DNA from: Anoxynatronum sibiricum
Lineage (GTDB): Bacteria > Bacillota > Clostridia > Peptostreptococcales > Tindalliaceae
Length of the DNA: 64,000 nucleotides
Direction: 5' to 3'
NCBI RefSeq assembly: GCF_039414295.1
Contig: NZ_JBCITM010000019.1
Location: 1 to 64,000, forward strand
Shown one piece after another: positions 8,022 to 15,961 of this stretch. Both the position numbers and the translations under genes were made by a program. Under the pieces are notes generated by a model that was not told the DNA's origin, did no database searches, and was given only the letters and a program-made list of their open reading frames with translations. How positions within the stretch are numbered: position 1 is the stretch's first letter; every line of letters starts with the position of its first letter.

Positions 8022-8480
8022 ATGGATATCAAAATCATTAAAGAAAACAAAAAAAGGTTTTTGGATCTATTACTTTTGGCAGATGAACAAGAGAGCATGA
8101 TTGATAAATATATAGAGCGAGGCGAACTGTTTGCTCTTTATGATGGGGATTTAAAATGTATCTGCGTGATCACCAGGGAAGATAAAGATACATGTGAATT
8201 GAAAAACATAGCAACATATGAAAAGTATCAGGGGAAAGGGTATGGAAGTCGCCTGATTAAGTATATATGTGAGCATTACGAAGACAAGTGTAAAAGCATC
8301 ATAGTTGGGACAGGGGACAGCCCGTGGATCATTTCGTTTTATGAACGGTGTGGGTTTGTGCTTTCGCATCGGGTGAAGGACTTTTTTATTGATAACTATG
8401 AGCACCCAATGTTTGATAATGGGATTCGGTTGGTGGATATGGTTTATTTAAGGAAGAACTTCGAAGCACATGATGGGTAA
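8022..8480 (+). CDS. GNAT family N-acetyltransferase
   Basis: 152 residues. The acetyl-CoA loop is KYQGKGYGSRLIKYI (about residues 68-82), and the C-terminal SPWIISFYERCGF segment is typical of GNATs. The start at 8022 is preferred because AAGGGGA lies just ahead and the protein then begins MDIKIIKENK; an in-frame ATG at 7992 has weaker support. The substrate is unknown. A short spacer (7906-8021) separates it from the methyltransferase. Confidence 0.85.
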   Translation: MDIKIIKENKKRFLDLLLLADEQESMIDKYIERGELFALYDGDLKCICVITREDKDTCELKNIATYEKYQGKGYGSRLIKYICEHYEDKCKSIIVGTGDSPWIISFYERCGFVLSHRVKDFFIDNYEHPMFDNGIRLVDMVYLRKNFEAHDG

Positions 8481-8527
8481 AATGTACCTGAAGAGATCGT
8501 GTCACTTTTGGGAAGGATGTATGACTC

Positions 8528-8694
8528 GTGAGAATCGATCATGTGTCTAGATGGACCCAAAAGATAGAAACATTGAAAACGTTTTATACAGATTACTGAA
8601 AGCGGGCTATACAGTCATCAGTGAGCCACGGTACACCGGAGATGGCTACTATGAAAGCTGTGTATTAGACCCTGATGGAACCAGACTGGAGTAA
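8528..8694 (+). pseudogene. VOC (glyoxalase/bleomycin-resistance) family gene with internal deletion
   Basis: Two pieces of one VOC-family gene lie in different frames. A GTG at 8528 opens MRIDHVSRWTQKIETLKTFY (8528-8596, stopped by TGA at 8597), the normal family N-terminus. From about 8572 the +1-related frame reads LLKAGYTVISEPRYTGDGYY and then ESCVLDPDGTRLE to a TAA at 8692-8694, the normal C-terminus. The middle of the ~125-residue domain is missing and the two ends overlap, so an internal deletion joined them. It cannot make a functional enzyme. Confidence 0.75.
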
Positions 8695-8726
8695 CGGTAT
8701 AAATACGCAGATACATGAAGGGGAGA

Positions 8727-9452
8727 ATGCCTGTGAACTGGGAGCCGTGGACGGGTTGCTACAAAGCAAGCGATGGCTGCGCAAATTGCTATTTTTATGG
8801 GCCGCATGCGAAGCGCTATGGTCAAAGCACCATACAAAAAACAGACAAATTCGATTGGCCCATCAAAACAAATGCAAAAGGCGAATACAACATCAAAGGA
8901 AACAAGATTCTTGCCACCTGTTTTGCAACCGACTTTTTTCTTCCGGAAGCGGATGAATGGCGCAAAGAGGTGTGGTCGATCATCAAAGAAAGAACCGATA
9001 TCGATTTTTTAATTTTGACCAAGCGAATTGACCGTTTTCTGGTATCTCTCCCATCAGATTGGGGAACAGGATATGACAACGTAAACATGGGATGTACCGT
9101 CGAAAATCAGCAAGCAGCCGATGACAGGCTGCCATTGTTTTTATCCTATCCCATGAAGCGGCGGTTTATCGCCTGCGCCCCACTTTTAGAAGCGATCGAT
9201 TTAACGCCGTATCTTCATGGCGTAGACCATGTGACAGTCGGCGGCGAAACAGGGCGAGAAGCCCGTGAATGTGATTATGATTGGGTGCTTAATATCCGTG
9301 AACAGTGCGTAAAAGCAAATGCAACCTTTTGGTTTAAAAATACCGGCTCGCTTTTCAAACGTGACAGCGTCGTGGAAAAAATAAACCCATTTAAGCAAGC
9401 CGGCATGGCGAAAGAACTTGGTATCAATATTTCAGATGGGAAAAAGTCGTGA
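8727..9452 (+). CDS. DUF5131 (phage Gp37/Gp68-like) family protein
   Basis: 241 residues. The N-terminus NWEPWTGCYKASDGCANCYFYG is the diagnostic cysteine cluster of the family. It is followed by FLPEADEWR, the DFLILTKR segment, TVENQQAADDRLP and VTVGGETGREARECDYDW, also conserved. The cysteine cluster resembles that of radical-SAM or iron-sulfur proteins, but the activity is unknown; members occur in phages and islands. Two in-frame starts exist, ATG 8715 and ATG 8727; I chose 8727 because AAGGGGAG lies ahead and homologues begin near NWEPWTG. The next gene, pRiA4b-like, follows 50 bp later. Confidence 0.85.
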   Translation: MPVNWEPWTGCYKASDGCANCYFYGPHAKRYGQSTIQKTDKFDWPIKTNAKGEYNIKGNKILATCFATDFFLPEADEWRKEVWSIIKERTDIDFLILTKRIDRFLVSLPSDWGTGYDNVNMGCTVENQQAADDRLPLFLSYPMKRRFIACAPLLEAIDLTPYLHGVDHVTVGGETGREARECDYDWVLNIREQCVKANATFWFKNTGSLFKRDSVVEKINPFKQAGMAKELGINISDGKKS

Positions 9453-9502
9453 AGATGCTGGCGATGAACATAATCACGTTAAGGACGGAGGGATCAGTTT
9501 AG

Positions 9503-10651
9503 GTGAAACTGCATTCAAAGGATGAAGAAAAGGTGATCAAAGGTATGAAAAAGAATCAGGACACCCATCAGATGCGCAGTGACCAACCCATTTTACTGCG
9601 GCTGGAGCTTCTAAACGAATGGTGCAGTGAGGAAGATATTGAAGTACTGATGAAATACGCCCAGACGACTGAACGGGGTACAATCGTGAGAGATGTCATC
9701 ATTCCGTCAGATATGCACCTGCATCATCTCCATTACGCAATTCAGCGGCTCTTTGGCTGGCAAAATTCTCATTTGCGTTCTTTCGAACTGGATGAAAAAG
9801 ACAACCTTCGATTGACGGGTAATCGTGTCAGGGAATGGTCAGAACTTGCAGGCATTCTATACCGTGGTGTACCCATTGATGAACATGACAAATTCTGGGA
9901 TGATGAAGACTATACCGGTGGTAATTTTAAAATATGGCTGAAGAAAAAATATACTGGCCCCTATGCATATGGCGGTTATACGGAAGCGTATGATGTGGCA
10001 AGAGAAGGCATCAACATGTTGCTGAAGAACTGTCCAACAGTGGAAGTCAGAGAGTCTTTTTATGATTTTTATGAGAGAACAAAGAACTTGCCTCAAAGCA
10101 AAAAAGGCTCTGTCAAAACGCTTCGCAAAGCGCCAATGATGGATTTGACTTTGAAGGAACTCACAGATTCCATTAGTTTTGATTCAGATCTCTTTGAATT
10201 AATGGAAAAACTGGAGGTAAGACAGGTTCTTGGCACAACGGGCAGCTCGTTTGCAGCATATAAAGATCTCGTCAGCGGGGAAGGACACTTACATTCTGAC
10301 ATGCTCCCTAACCCGGTTACCAGCAAACTGGTGTACAAGTATGATTTCGGCGATAACTGGGTTGTTGAAGTAACAAGATACAGTGATCATGATACACTCC
10401 TTCAGCAAGGTGTGGTAGATCAAGAGTGGATGGACGAAGCCGTCGGCATTGTCGCGGAGAAGTATAAGCCGGTCTGCGTCCATAAAGTGGGTGGATATGT
10501 CATGGATGATGTGGGTGGAATGAGGGGCTATGCTGATTTTTTGCGGGTAGTTTACCTTCACGGCGACAAAGAGGAAAAGGAAGCGCTTAAAGAGTGGGCC
10601 ACAAGCATGGGGTGGAGCAATAAAAAGGTTGCCCTGAAGAATATGCTTTAG
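9503..10651 (+). CDS. plasmid pRiA4b ORF-3 family protein
   Basis: 382 residues. The pRiA4b ORF-3 domain is recognised in two parts. Near the N-terminus come DQPILLRLEL, IVRDVIIPSDMHLHHLHYAIQRLFGW and HLRSFEL. Near the C-terminus come YKYDFGDNWVVEV and KPVCVHKVGGYVMDDVGG followed by YADFL, with about 150 divergent residues between. The function is unknown; the family is frequent on plasmids and in islands. The start is a GTG with GGAGGG about 11 bases ahead. It closes the accessory island; GC content returns to genome level shortly after. Confidence 0.8.
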   Translation: MKLHSKDEEKVIKGMKKNQDTHQMRSDQPILLRLELLNEWCSEEDIEVLMKYAQTTERGTIVRDVIIPSDMHLHHLHYAIQRLFGWQNSHLRSFELDEKDNLRLTGNRVREWSELAGILYRGVPIDEHDKFWDDEDYTGGNFKIWLKKKYTGPYAYGGYTEAYDVAREGINMLLKNCPTVEVRESFYDFYERTKNLPQSKKGSVKTLRKAPMMDLTLKELTDSISFDSDLFELMEKLEVRQVLGTTGSSFAAYKDLVSGEGHLHSDMLPNPVTSKLVYKYDFGDNWVVEVTRYSDHDTLLQQGVVDQEWMDEAVGIVAEKYKPVCVHKVGGYVMDDVGGMRGYADFLRVVYLHGDKEEKEALKEWATSMGWSNKKVALKNML

Positions 10652-10910
10652 GCGATCCCTTTTGGTAGTGGGTACATACTTGGTTGCCTGCCTGTGGATT
10701 GATCAATGCAAGCTTGATTAAGGTGAATATCCTGCATTTTTATATCTATTCATCAATAGCATATTTTACAGTCGATCAGTTGATTTGCAGATGAAATACC
10801 TGGAGTGTGTTTCTATAGTGGGCATTGGTGCTGATGATTACCACAAAATGGGAATTATCAGCAGACGAAATTCTGCAATAGTGTCAGTTCATGACGAATT
10901 GAAAAAAATC

Positions 10911-10938
10911 AATGCAACGTCAAAAAAGCGTTGCAATG
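10911..10938. promoter_or_regulatory. candidate TetR-type operator
   Basis: The inverted repeat aatgcaacg (10911-10919) and cgttgcaat (10929-10937) is separated by 9 bp. The right arm covers the -35 box of the promoter just downstream, a suitable place for autorepression by the TetR-family gene at 10999. It lies in the otherwise gene-free stretch 10652-10998, where nothing else was recognised. Confidence 0.5.
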
Positions 10939-10959
10939 TGAAAAAAAGAAGCGTATAAT
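10931..10959 (+). promoter_or_regulatory. sigma-A promoter of the TetR gene
   Basis: TTGCAA at 10931-10936, a 17-bp spacer, and TATAAT at 10954-10959. Confidence 0.75.
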
Positions 10960-10998
10960 AAGTAAAAAACTAACGGTAGGTTGAGAGAGGTGTCAAAA

Positions 10999-11583
10999 GT
11001 GAGAGAACATGAATCTGCAGAACGTATCAAAAGAGTTTCCATGAAGCTTTTTAACGACAAAGGTTATGAAGCAACCACCATCCGGGACATCTGCAACGAG
11101 ATTGGGATCACAGCTCCTTCGTTTTACTACTATTTCGATTCAAAAGAACTGCTTTACCTTCAAATGATCAAAGAATGCGAAGCATTGCATCAGGCTGTTA
11201 TTACAGAAGCCATTGACAACTGCCCCAGCCAGATTGCCGAAGACCGTCTCAAGTACATTTTTGAAGCGTTGCTGAAGTTTTACCGGGATCACCCAGATCC
11301 ATACACTTTCCTGTTGCGCAACACTCTCTTCCCGGTAGCTTCCATGAAAGAGAAGATCAGGGAAATGTCCAACATCTGGAAAGTCCAGTTTTCTGAGCAA
11401 ATTGCAGGATTTGTGGAATCCAGTCAGAAACGCCGCATGCCGAAGCTGGAAGCGGCCGGTCTCATCAAGTCCTATCATCGATTCATCGTGGGATATGTAC
11501 TTCAATTAGTGAATGGACTGCTGGAACCAACAGACGACGTTGCAGAGGAAGCATGGAATCTTTACTGGAACGGAATCAAATAA
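10999..11583 (+). CDS. TetR/AcrR family transcriptional regulator
   Basis: 194 residues. The N-terminal HTH is clear: RIKRVSMKLFNDKGYEATTI, then RDICNEIGITAPSFYYYF (about residues 8-50). The C-terminal domain would bind an unknown ligand and dimerise. The GTG at 10999 is chosen because GAGAGAGG lies eight bases ahead; the open frame reaches TTG 10981. A terminator follows at 11617, so it is monocistronic. The adjacent EcsAB-like transporter, in the same direction, is a possible but unproven target. Confidence 0.88.
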   Translation: MREHESAERIKRVSMKLFNDKGYEATTIRDICNEIGITAPSFYYYFDSKELLYLQMIKECEALHQAVITEAIDNCPSQIAEDRLKYIFEALLKFYRDHPDPYTFLLRNTLFPVASMKEKIREMSNIWKVQFSEQIAGFVESSQKRRMPKLEAAGLIKSYHRFIVGYVLQLVNGLLEPTDDVAEEAWNLYWNGIK

Positions 11584-11616
11584 GCATCAATCAACAAATA
11601 ACCATCCGAATGCGAG

Positions 11617-11645
11617 TCCCCCGGCAGATGCCGGGGGATTTTTGT
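11617..11645 (+). terminator. rho-independent terminator after the TetR gene
   Basis: A tcccccggca/tgccggggga stem with a two-base loop, followed by five T. Confidence 0.9.
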
Positions 11646-11700
11646 GGATATGAGCCTGTCAGGCAACTAATACCAATGCGGGCTGGGGTGAAGGAGGATA

Positions 11701-11790
11701 ACGTCTATTTCAGGAAAACCTTTGACAGCGATAGGCGTAGTGTACATTAACGGAAGCAACTCTGGCGCTAAAAACTCACAAATGATGTAG
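11701..11790 (+). pseudogene. possible remnant of a flavodoxin-like/NADPH-dependent FMN reductase gene
   Basis: Within the gene-free stretch 11646-11934, the frame at 11701-11790 reads KPLTAIGVVYINGSNSGAKN and stops at TAG. VYINGSN-x-GxKNS resembles the N-terminal phosphate-binding loop of flavodoxin-like reductases (GSxRxxxNS). GGAGG at 11694-11698 lies just upstream, but no start codon stands at a suitable distance. A second frame (about 11795-11850) is open without a recognisable match. I regard it as a decayed gene at best. Confidence 0.3.
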
Positions 11791-11934
11791 AAGTGAAGGG
11801 GCTGGCCTGATTAAGCAAGGTGAAAAATGGGTTAGGGGATTTGCAGTTGAGGAAACTGGTTAGCTCATGCATATGAAGACAGTATATTTTGGCTGGAAAT
11901 ATTTGACAAAAGGCAATAAAGGAGTGGAAGCTGT

Positions 11935-12645
11935 ATGACCCGTATCATCGTGAAAGACCTGGCAGCAGGGTATGACAGAAAAGCGGTGTTGCACCGGCTG
12001 AACTTTGTGCTAAATGAAGGAGAACTGGTGGGACTTATTGGAGACAACGGGGCGGGAAAAACCACGTTGATGAAGGTGCTGACCGGTATCTTGCCACCCA
12101 TCGACGGTGAAGTTAGTAAGAAAAACCCCGGCGACAAATGGGGACTTGTACCGGAAATTCCACAACTGTACTATGAAATGACTCTGCGGGAACACCTGGA
12201 TTTCGTCGCCATGTGCCACCAGATGCCACAGGATGTTTATGAACAACGCAGGGAAGCGTTACTGGAGCAGTTCGTGATGACGGACCAGTTGGACAAGTTC
12301 CCCGGCACTTATTCAAAAGGAATGCGGCAGAAGGCCATGCTGATCTGTGCGCTGTTGTATCAACCACAAATCCTGTTTATTGATGAACCTTTTGTCGGGC
12401 TGGATCCCAAGGGTATTCAAGCGCTGCTTCAAGTGATGGAAACGGAAAAGCGCCGTGGCGCCACCATTTTCATGAGCACCCATATCCTGGATACAGCGGA
12501 AAAAGTCTGTGACCGTTTTTTGCTGCTGTCCCGTGGCAAACTTGTGGGATCCGGCTCAATGGAGTCGTTGCGCCAAAAATTTGGCATAAGTGAAGCTTCT
12601 CTCATGGAGTTATACATACGGGCAGTGGAGGTGGAACACTCATGA
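11935..12645 (+). CDS. ABC transporter ATP-binding protein (EcsA-like)
   Basis: 236 residues, a single nucleotide-binding domain. Walker A is GDNGAGKTT (about 38-46), the signature is YSKGMRQKAM, Walker B is ILFIDEP, and the switch His lies in MSTHILDTAEK. The YSKGM signature is typical of ABC-2 exporters of the EcsA type rather than importers. AAGGAGTGG precedes the ATG. The last codon overlaps the ATG of the permease gene (ATGA), indicating translational coupling. By analogy with EcsAB it may influence secretion or membrane proteolysis; the substrate is unknown. Confidence 0.9.
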   Translation: MTRIIVKDLAAGYDRKAVLHRLNFVLNEGELVGLIGDNGAGKTTLMKVLTGILPPIDGEVSKKNPGDKWGLVPEIPQLYYEMTLREHLDFVAMCHQMPQDVYEQRREALLEQFVMTDQLDKFPGTYSKGMRQKAMLICALLYQPQILFIDEPFVGLDPKGIQALLQVMETEKRRGATIFMSTHILDTAEKVCDRFLLLSRGKLVGSGSMESLRQKFGISEASLMELYIRAVEVEHS

Positions 12646-13886
12646 ATGGCGCCTCATCTGCATTATTTGTTTTTTGGAGGAGGCGAATCAGAACCCTGGC
12701 AAAACGCCGATGGCAATTTCACCAGCTGTCTCTGGATAAAACCTCTCTCTTTTACCTGGTTCTGATGGTGACGGCTCTGTGGTTTTACTACGGCACGTCG
12801 GCTGTCACCGGGTTGGTGCGGTCAGTCCCCTGGCATCCCTGGATGGAAATGTTGACAGGGCTTATTCTGTTTTGGGGTTTAGTGGCAGGATCGCCCGCCA
12901 CCTGGCTAAGGCTGCCAGACATTGTTTTTTTGCAACCTTTAAAACAGAAGGGACGAAAGTTTGTCACCTGGTCACTACTTTTCGGATGGGGCGTTGCAGG
13001 CCTCCGCTGGGCCTTGCTGTGCCTGGTGATCACATGGCTTCGCTGGGTTTTCCAACAACCTGGCATTCCATTTCTGCTGCTGTTTATCATAGGGGGATGG
13101 ATGGTGCAGTGGTTATGGCGCATGGTGCAGTTGTGGGTAAGGCAGCGGAACGGTCACTGGACCCGGCGTTGGTACCGATGGATTTTTCGGTTCCTTTTTT
13201 ATGCTGCAGCTTCCTTCATCATGTTCCGATGGCTGTCTCCTGTCTGGAGCATCCCCTCAATGGCGATGGGTTTGGCGATAACAGGATTCATCACCTGCTT
13301 CATCACCTGGAAAGTGCTGGTAAATTCCATGAACTGGCACCGGCTCATGGAGGAAGAAACGGATTTGCGCAGTCGCAAGGAAGCCGGCCTGTTGGGGGGC
13401 ATGGAAACGGGAGCAACGGGAATCATCACCACCCAGTTTCCCTTTAAACGGACTCATCCTCTTCTGGCTCTTTCGCCGGTGGGAGGGTTGCTTCTTCGGT
13501 ATTCCAGGCGTTTGGTCCGGCGAAGAAGGGAAATGCAGTTATTGGCTCAGATATTGCTGGTTTATCTCGCGGGTATCCTCTTTCTCGGGGACGGAAAATT
13601 CACTTTTGTTGCGATTGTTTTGGGGATGGGGGTTATGAGCCGGTATTTTCAGGAACAGTGGGATGAAGATGATGATGATCCCTGGATGTGCCATGGCGTC
13701 ATGAGTGCACAGCATTGGCAACAAGCCAAAGCCGTCTCGCTACGGTTGGGTCTCTTCCTTCTTTTTGCTTTGCCGGCTGTTCTTGGTGCTCTATTGGGGC
13801 AACACTTCCGTCACCCGGTGATTGACCTGATGTTATTGACAGCCATAGGAGAGGGTATCGTTCGTTATCGTCGACATCGGCAATAA
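12642..13886 (+). CDS. ABC transporter permease (EcsB-like)
   Basis: 414 residues with several hydrophobic segments (about 35-60, 65-90, 115-160, 185-225 and 300-330, with more at the C-terminus) and an arginine-rich N-terminus, WRRRIRTLAKRRWQ, expected on the cytoplasmic side. Length, the basic N-terminus and the partner ATPase match the EcsB family. It overlaps the ATPase gene by 4 bp. Tryptophan is unusually abundant. I am confident of an ABC-2 membrane subunit and less so of the exact family. Confidence 0.8.
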   Translation: MNGASSALFVFWRRRIRTLAKRRWQFHQLSLDKTSLFYLVLMVTALWFYYGTSAVTGLVRSVPWHPWMEMLTGLILFWGLVAGSPATWLRLPDIVFLQPLKQKGRKFVTWSLLFGWGVAGLRWALLCLVITWLRWVFQQPGIPFLLLFIIGGWMVQWLWRMVQLWVRQRNGHWTRRWYRWIFRFLFYAAASFIMFRWLSPVWSIPSMAMGLAITGFITCFITWKVLVNSMNWHRLMEEETDLRSRKEAGLLGGMETGATGIITTQFPFKRTHPLLALSPVGGLLLRYSRRLVRRRREMQLLAQILLVYLAGILFLGDGKFTFVAIVLGMGVMSRYFQEQWDEDDDDPWMCHGVMSAQHWQQAKAVSLRLGLFLLFALPAVLGALLGQHFRHPVIDLMLLTAIGEGIVRYRRHRQ

Positions 13887-13925
13887 AGAGCCGCTAAATC
13901 AGCGCAAATACAGCTGAAATAGCAG
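13887..13925. terminator. weak convergent terminator
   Basis: agagccgct pairs with agcagctct with one mismatch, and an inner cagc/gctg stem is present. T tracts are poor on both sides. It lies between the convergent permease gene and the DUF1648/DUF5808 gene. Confidence 0.35.
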
Positions 13926-13988
13926 CTCTTATAGTATCTTTAATTTACAGGATACGTTGAAGTTCGTTCATTAAATGAGATATAAGTG

Positions 13989-15098
13989 CTATAGATCAAA
14001 CAGAATGCCGGCTGCGATCAGAAGCAGAAGCACCACAAAAGCACCCACTGCCAGAGGATTGGCAAAATTAAGAGTCCATCCGATGCCAAAACGCTTTTCA
14101 ACCCAAAATGTCGGGTCGTCGGGGTTGAAGTAAAACATTCCCCACTTCCAGTAATGGTCGTCATCTACGGGAAGCAGATTTGGGTCAGCGTTTTCGGAAG
14201 CCTCCACCTTTACCCGTTCTGCCGATTGTCCGGTGAACCAGGCTGTCACAAAGATGCCCACCAGTGGCCCAGTTACTGACAAGCCGTGCAGCACATAATG
14301 ACCGAATGCCGACATGTCAATGAGTTGCAGTACCTGTGCCTGCAGAATGGCAAAGTAGGTAACCATCCAGATAGCAGTCCCCAGGATATAAAGGCTCCAG
14401 CGCCAATTGGCGGTCTGGTGCTGGCGAACAGACATCTCAGGCCGGGAAGGGTCAATTACCTTCCGGGCTTTTTTGATGATCAGCATGATGAAGGAAAACA
14501 GTGCCAGCATGCCCAGTTGTGTCATGGGAAGCGCAAAAGCAGATCTGAAATCCTTGCTGGCCCATTGTGTGACTTCGCCGCCCAAATCTGTTTGTTTGGG
14601 AAGCAAGTCAGGCAATTGTGGATAAATCGATAGACTGATGAACCAGGTGAGTAGAGTGATCATTCCAGGCAGAATAAACCATGCGAAGGATAAATAATGG
14701 GACCGGCTCTCTTGGCTGGTGTCCACCACCACCCGCTGTTTCAGGTTTTTCGTCCACTGATGTGTTGCCTTTAGAGCTCTGATCCGGTTATGGGTCACCA
14801 CATAATTGCTACTCAGCACGAGAATGGTGACGATTATACCACCACCGTAGAGCACATTGAAACTGTCTGTTACCTGTGAAACGACCATCGTGAGCAGCCA
14901 GCCCAGGGTGAAAAGAAGGGTGAACCGGAGACGGTATTGTTTTTTCTCATGAAGCAGTTCCGGTTGTTGATGAACCTCTTGGGGCACTGTGACACCGAAA
15001 AACAGGGTGCTTCGTGTGAACTCCGGCAACAGCATTCCCAGAACATATAAGGGAATAACCACGATGATTAGTTGGATCAGTAAAGGCGATTGAATCAT
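13989..15098 (-). CDS. DUF1648/DUF5808 multi-spanning membrane protein
   Basis: 369 residues with about eight hydrophobic segments. A DUF1648 region lies near residues 140-200, with IYPQLPDLLPKQTDLGGEVTQW. A DUF5808 segment lies near residue 320, with WKWGMFYFNPDD and FWVEKRFGIGWTLNFANP. Such proteins are typically partnered with a small GntR (YtrA-type) regulator, as here. The function is unknown; roles in cell-envelope stress or bacteriocin response have been suggested for related Bacillus operons. Its ATG overlaps the regulator's stop codon (TAATG). Confidence 0.85.
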   Translation of the reverse strand: MIQSPLLIQLIIVVIPLYVLGMLLPEFTRSTLFFGVTVPQEVHQQPELLHEKKQYRLRFTLLFTLGWLLTMVVSQVTDSFNVLYGGGIIVTILVLSSNYVVTHNRIRALKATHQWTKNLKQRVVVDTSQESRSHYLSFAWFILPGMITLLTWFISLSIYPQLPDLLPKQTDLGGEVTQWASKDFRSAFALPMTQLGMLALFSFIMLIIKKARKVIDPSRPEMSVRQHQTANWRWSLYILGTAIWMVTYFAILQAQVLQLIDMSAFGHYVLHGLSVTGPLVGIFVTAWFTGQSAERVKVEASENADPNLLPVDDDHYWKWGMFYFNPDDPTFWVEKRFGIGWTLNFANPLAVGAFVVLLLLIAAGILFDL

Positions 15099-15490
15099 TA
15101 CTTAGACACCTCCTGTACATAAGACTGGTAAATGGTTTTAATAAGATGATGGCTTTCTTCCAGGGTTATTCCCCGCAGATGCGCCTCGGCAAAGAGAACT
15201 TCCAGTGTGCTCGTCAGGGATTCCCGGTAGACTTCGTCTGCCTTCAGGTTCAGCTCCGGGTTGATGATGACGCCGCTTCTTCGGTGAATCACCACCCAGT
15301 TTTCCTGTTTCAGCTGCTGGTACACCTTGTTCACCGTGTGAAAATTGATGCCGATATCAGCAGCCAGCTGTCTGACGGAAGGCAATGCTTCGCCAGGCTG
15401 CAGCTTTCCCTGGGCGATGCCGGTGATAATCTGGTTTTTAATCTGCTGATACAAGGGAGTTTCTGATTCAAAGGCAAGGGTAAGAAGCAT
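15098..15490 (-). CDS. GntR family regulator (YtrA subfamily)
   Basis: 130 residues. The winged helix shows TPLYQQIKNQIITGIAQGKL, then ALPSVRQLAADIGINFHTVN and KVYQQLKQENWVV (about residues 10-65). The short C-terminal helix pair without a large ligand domain is typical of the YtrA subgroup. The start at 15490 has GAAAGGTGG ahead; the open frame extends to 15532 but without a site. It overlaps the membrane-protein gene by one base, so the two form an operon that the regulator probably represses itself. Confidence 0.9.
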   Translation of the reverse strand: MLLTLAFESETPLYQQIKNQIITGIAQGKLQPGEALPSVRQLAADIGINFHTVNKVYQQLKQENWVVIHRRSGVIINPELNLKADEVYRESLTSTLEVLFAEAHLRGITLEESHHLIKTIYQSYVQEVSK

Positions 15491-15534
15491 AAGCAACCAC
15501 CTTTCTATAACAGTACAATAATAATAAAACATAC

Positions 15535-15574
15535 ACTTGTTTTATCTGTTATATATACAATACAACAAACAAGT
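15535..15574. promoter_or_regulatory. candidate GntR operator
   Basis: The inverted repeat acttgtt (15535-15541) and aacaagt (15568-15574) flanks a TATATATAC block that probably holds the -10 region of the regulator. This arrangement is usual for autorepressed YtrA-type operons. Confidence 0.45.
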
Positions 15575-15732
15575 TCATTTGTCAATTATTCTTTAGATTA
15601 ATGGTGCGCATATAGAACTGTAAAATATGGAAACGCGGAGAAAATACAGAACAATTAAACAAAAACTCAAATAGTTTTTCTGTAATGGACGCACATTAAT
15701 ACTGGTTTGATCAAAAATATTCTTTATTCTCT

Positions 15733-15761
15733 TTACTTTTTGATGCCTGTTTTGTTACACT
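15733..15761 (+). promoter_or_regulatory. candidate promoter of the pur operon
   Basis: A weak -35 TTACTT (15733-15738), 17 bp, then TACACT (15756-15761). The ~200-nt leader between here and purK contains two small hairpins (15817-15833 and about 15842-15855). I looked for a purine aptamer and found no TATAAT/CCGTAAA core, so control by a PurR-type repressor or another leader is possible but unseen. The rest of the 15575-15961 gap shows nothing else. Confidence 0.35.
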
Positions 15762-15961
15762 TAAAACACGGACAAAACACGAATGATGACGAAATGGTAT
15801 CAAAGAGTGGCATCAGGCACCTGCCATGGGTGCATGAACTTCTGCCGGGCAGAGAGCGAAGAGCAAAAGAAAGCAACGTCAAGCAAGTAAGGTAAAGGAA
15901 AGCGAGCAATAGAGTGTGAAAAGCCAAAAGAATCGATTGAAGAATGAGGAGGCGTTGGGCG

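Noticed and set aside
15762..15961. A second purine riboswitch ahead of purK
   Set aside because: Neither the TATAA/GTTTCTAC nor the CCGTAAA elements are present; only small hairpins were found.
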